Source of the DNA: Phaeobacter porticola | GTDB lineage: Bacteria > Pseudomonadota > Alphaproteobacteria > Rhodobacterales > Rhodobacteraceae | Length of the DNA: 64,000 bases | Direction of reading: 5' to 3' | Assembly (NCBI RefSeq): GCF_001888185.1 | Contig: NZ_CP016364.1 | Location: 3,410,001-3,474,000, forward strand | In this document: positions 62,607 to 64,000 of the stretch, in pieces | Numbering within the stretch: the stretch's first letter is position 1 | Layout: the number at the start of each line of letters is the position of its first letter | Notes under the pieces: model-generated | The model's database searches: none | The model's input: only the letters and a program-made list of their open reading frames with translations | What the model was told of the DNA's origin: nothing | Program-made: the position numbers and the translations under genes

Positions 62607-64000
62607 GTGCAGCAGATCAAGAATGTCTGGGCAGGTTTGGACACGCGAAAACGCCTGATTGCCGTGGGGGCCACGGTAATTGTGATTCTCAGCGTCCTGG
62701 CGATGTCCCGTGTGGCGAATACGCCCACGATGCAACTATTGTATGCCGGGCTGGAAAGCGGCTCGGCTGGAGATGTGGTGCGTGCGCTCGAACAGCGCGG
62801 TACCGAATATGAAGTGCGCGGCGGATCAATTTATGTTCCTGCCACTGCACGAGATGAACTTCGCATGACATTGGCAAGCGAAGGTCTGCCAGCCAATGGC
62901 GGACGTGGCTATGAACTGCTAGATTCTCTCAGCGGGTTTGGTACGACGTCGCAGATGTTTGACGCTGCTTATTGGCGCGCAAAAGAAGGGGAGCTGGCAA
63001 GAACCATTGTTGCCAGCCCTCATGTCACCCAAGCGCGGGTACATATCGCAAATACGGGATCGAACCCCTTCCAACGTACGGCAGAACCGACTGCCTCTGT
63101 GTCGGTTGTCCCAATGGGTTCCCCCATCACTCCCGCCCAAGCCAATGCGATTCGCTTCCTGATTTCTTCGGCAGTAACAGGGCTGGCTGTGGAAAACGTG
63201 GCTGTCATTGACGCCAATGGTGCCTTGATCGGATCGCCCGAAGCAGCCGCTGCTGTTGGTGCGGGTTCAGATGATCGTTCGCAGTCGATTCGCGAACGGG
63301 TCATGCGCCTGGTAGAGGCGCGTGTGGGTCACGGGAATGCAGTGGTCGAGGTCAGCGTCGAAACTGTAACGGATACCGAATCCATTCGTGAAAAACGCAT
63401 CGATCCCGAAAGTCGCGTCGCCATCAGTACCGATGTCGAAGAACGCGCTGATTCCTCACAAAATCAATCCGGGGAGGTAACCGTTGCATCCAATATCCCA
63501 GATGGAGATGCAGCGTCCGGCGATGGATCAAAGGCCAGCACCAGCGCAACGCGAGAGCGGGTGAACTACGAAATCTCCGAAACTCAAAAAGAGATCCTGC
63601 GCGGTCCGGGCGCCATCAAACGCCTGACAGTTGCGGTTCTTCTCAATGGTGTTTCAACAACAACCGCGACTGGCGAAACCACTATGGAACCGCGCTCCGA
63701 AGAGGAGCTGGGGGCGCTACGCGAGCTGATCTCCGCAGCAGTCGGATTTAGCGAGGACCGCGGCGATGTCATCACCCTCAAGTCCATGGAAATGCCCATG
63801 ATAGAGCCACAGGGAACCGTTGTCAGCGCATCGATTTTTGACAACATTTATCTGGATGCAATGTCGCTGATCCAAATGGCGGCCCTGGCAATCGTCACGC
63901 TGATTCTTGGTCTTTTTGTTATCCGCCCGATTTTGTCAAATCAGGCCAGCGTGCCTGCGCTCGGCGCCCCTCAGGGCGACGCTATGGATGAATTGCCAGC
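62607..64000 (+). CDS. fliF: flagellar MS-ring protein FliF, 5' part (3' end outside window)
   Basis: The visible 464 residues form the basal-body MS ring. The first membrane helix is at about residues 13-37 (RLIAVGATVIVILSVLAMSRV). The RBM domains follow (LLYAGLESGSAGDVVRAL, TLASEGLPANGGRGYELLD, RTIVASPHVTQARVHIA), then a low-complexity Ser/Asp/Glu region, and the second helix at about 420-440 (AALAIVTLILGLFVI). The start is GTG at 62607 with GGAGG five bases before. An ATG two bases upstream is in another frame with an early stop. Only about 100 residues seem to be missing. Confidence 0.95.
   Translation, partial: MQQIKNVWAGLDTRKRLIAVGATVIVILSVLAMSRVANTPTMQLLYAGLESGSAGDVVRALEQRGTEYEVRGGSIYVPATARDELRMTLASEGLPANGGRGYELLDSLSGFGTTSQMFDAAYWRAKEGELARTIVASPHVTQARVHIANTGSNPFQRTAEPTASVSVVPMGSPITPAQANAIRFLISSAVTGLAVENVAVIDANGALIGSPEAAAAVGAGSDDRSQSIRERVMRLVEARVGHGNAVVEVSVETVTDTESIREKRIDPESRVAISTDVEERADSSQNQSGEVTVASNIPDGDAASGDGSKASTSATRERVNYEISETQKEILRGPGAIKRLTVAVLLNGVSTTTATGETTMEPRSEEELGALRELISAAVGFSEDRGDVITLKSMEMPMIEPQGTVVSASIFDNIYLDAMSLIQMAALAIVTLILGLFVIRPILSNQASVPALGAPQGDAMDELP

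Noticed and set aside
1-64000. CRISPR arrays, rRNA genes, complete insertion sequences
   Set aside because: No regularly spaced repeats, rRNA sequence or intact transposase gene was seen.

Overview
The window looks like chromosomal DNA of a Roseobacter-group alphaproteobacterium (Rhodobacteraceae/Roseobacteraceae). The evidence is the high-GC coding style, the flaF-flbT-flagellin unit, the lptC-lptA-lptB-hpf-ptsN block, a queG/GST/mtgA/gltBD neighbourhood, and a flagellar cluster with candidate CtrA-type sites (TTAA-N7-TTAA) rather than obvious sigma-28 or sigma-54 promoters. The species cannot be fixed from the sequence alone.

Left part (1-27 kb) is mostly metabolic. It opens with the 3' part of dxs, an SDR protein and a methyltransferase. 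A crotonobetaine/carnitine-like acyl-CoA module follows (CaiD-like hydratase, ADP-forming CoA ligase, acyl-CoA dehydrogenase), divergent from a GlxA-type AraC regulator. Next come a translationally coupled purine pair (adenine deaminase, AMP nucleosidase), an HU protein, an EamA transporter, coupled msrB-msrA, a hydantoinase-type protein, queG, a GST, mtgA, gltD-gltB, uppP, an NDUFA9-like NAD(P)-binding protein and a small globin.

Middle part (27.8-36.5 kb) holds two nearly identical tRNA-Leu(CAG) genes, each with its own copy of the same promoter. The first is followed by a decayed integrated element of about 1.8 kb. It is bounded by an 18-bp repeat of the tRNA 3' end and carries a frameshifted, truncated tyrosine-integrase relic. 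After the second tRNA come a ribonuclease D and the KDO/LPS-export operon (kdsD-lptC-lptA-lptB), then hpf and ptsN. No rpoN lies between lptB and hpf.

Right part (35-64 kb) begins with a sulfotransferase, a branching glycosyltransferase, a family-2 glycosyltransferase and a small-molecule kinase-like protein, all on the minus strand. It then becomes a flagellar supercluster: fliK-flgD (-); flgJ-like, flgN-like, flagellin, flaF, flbT (+); fliI (-); flgB-flgC-fliE-fliQ-flgF-flgG-flgA-flgH and a FliL-family gene (+); and a long minus-strand set read fliL, small coiled-coil gene, motE-like, motA, an 819-residue exported protein, lytic transglycosylase, flhA, fliR, flhB, fliJ-like. fliF starts divergently from fliL and runs off the window. 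Together these give the export gate, rod, L-ring, stator and flagellin parts of one flagellum. fliG, fliM, fliN, fliP, motB and the hook genes must lie elsewhere.

Points most worth a second look are the tRNA-bracketed relic element, the 819-residue periplasmic protein next to motA and a MotE-like gene (possible MotC analogue), the CtrA-like sites at divergent flagellar promoters, and the structured flagellin leader next to flbT.
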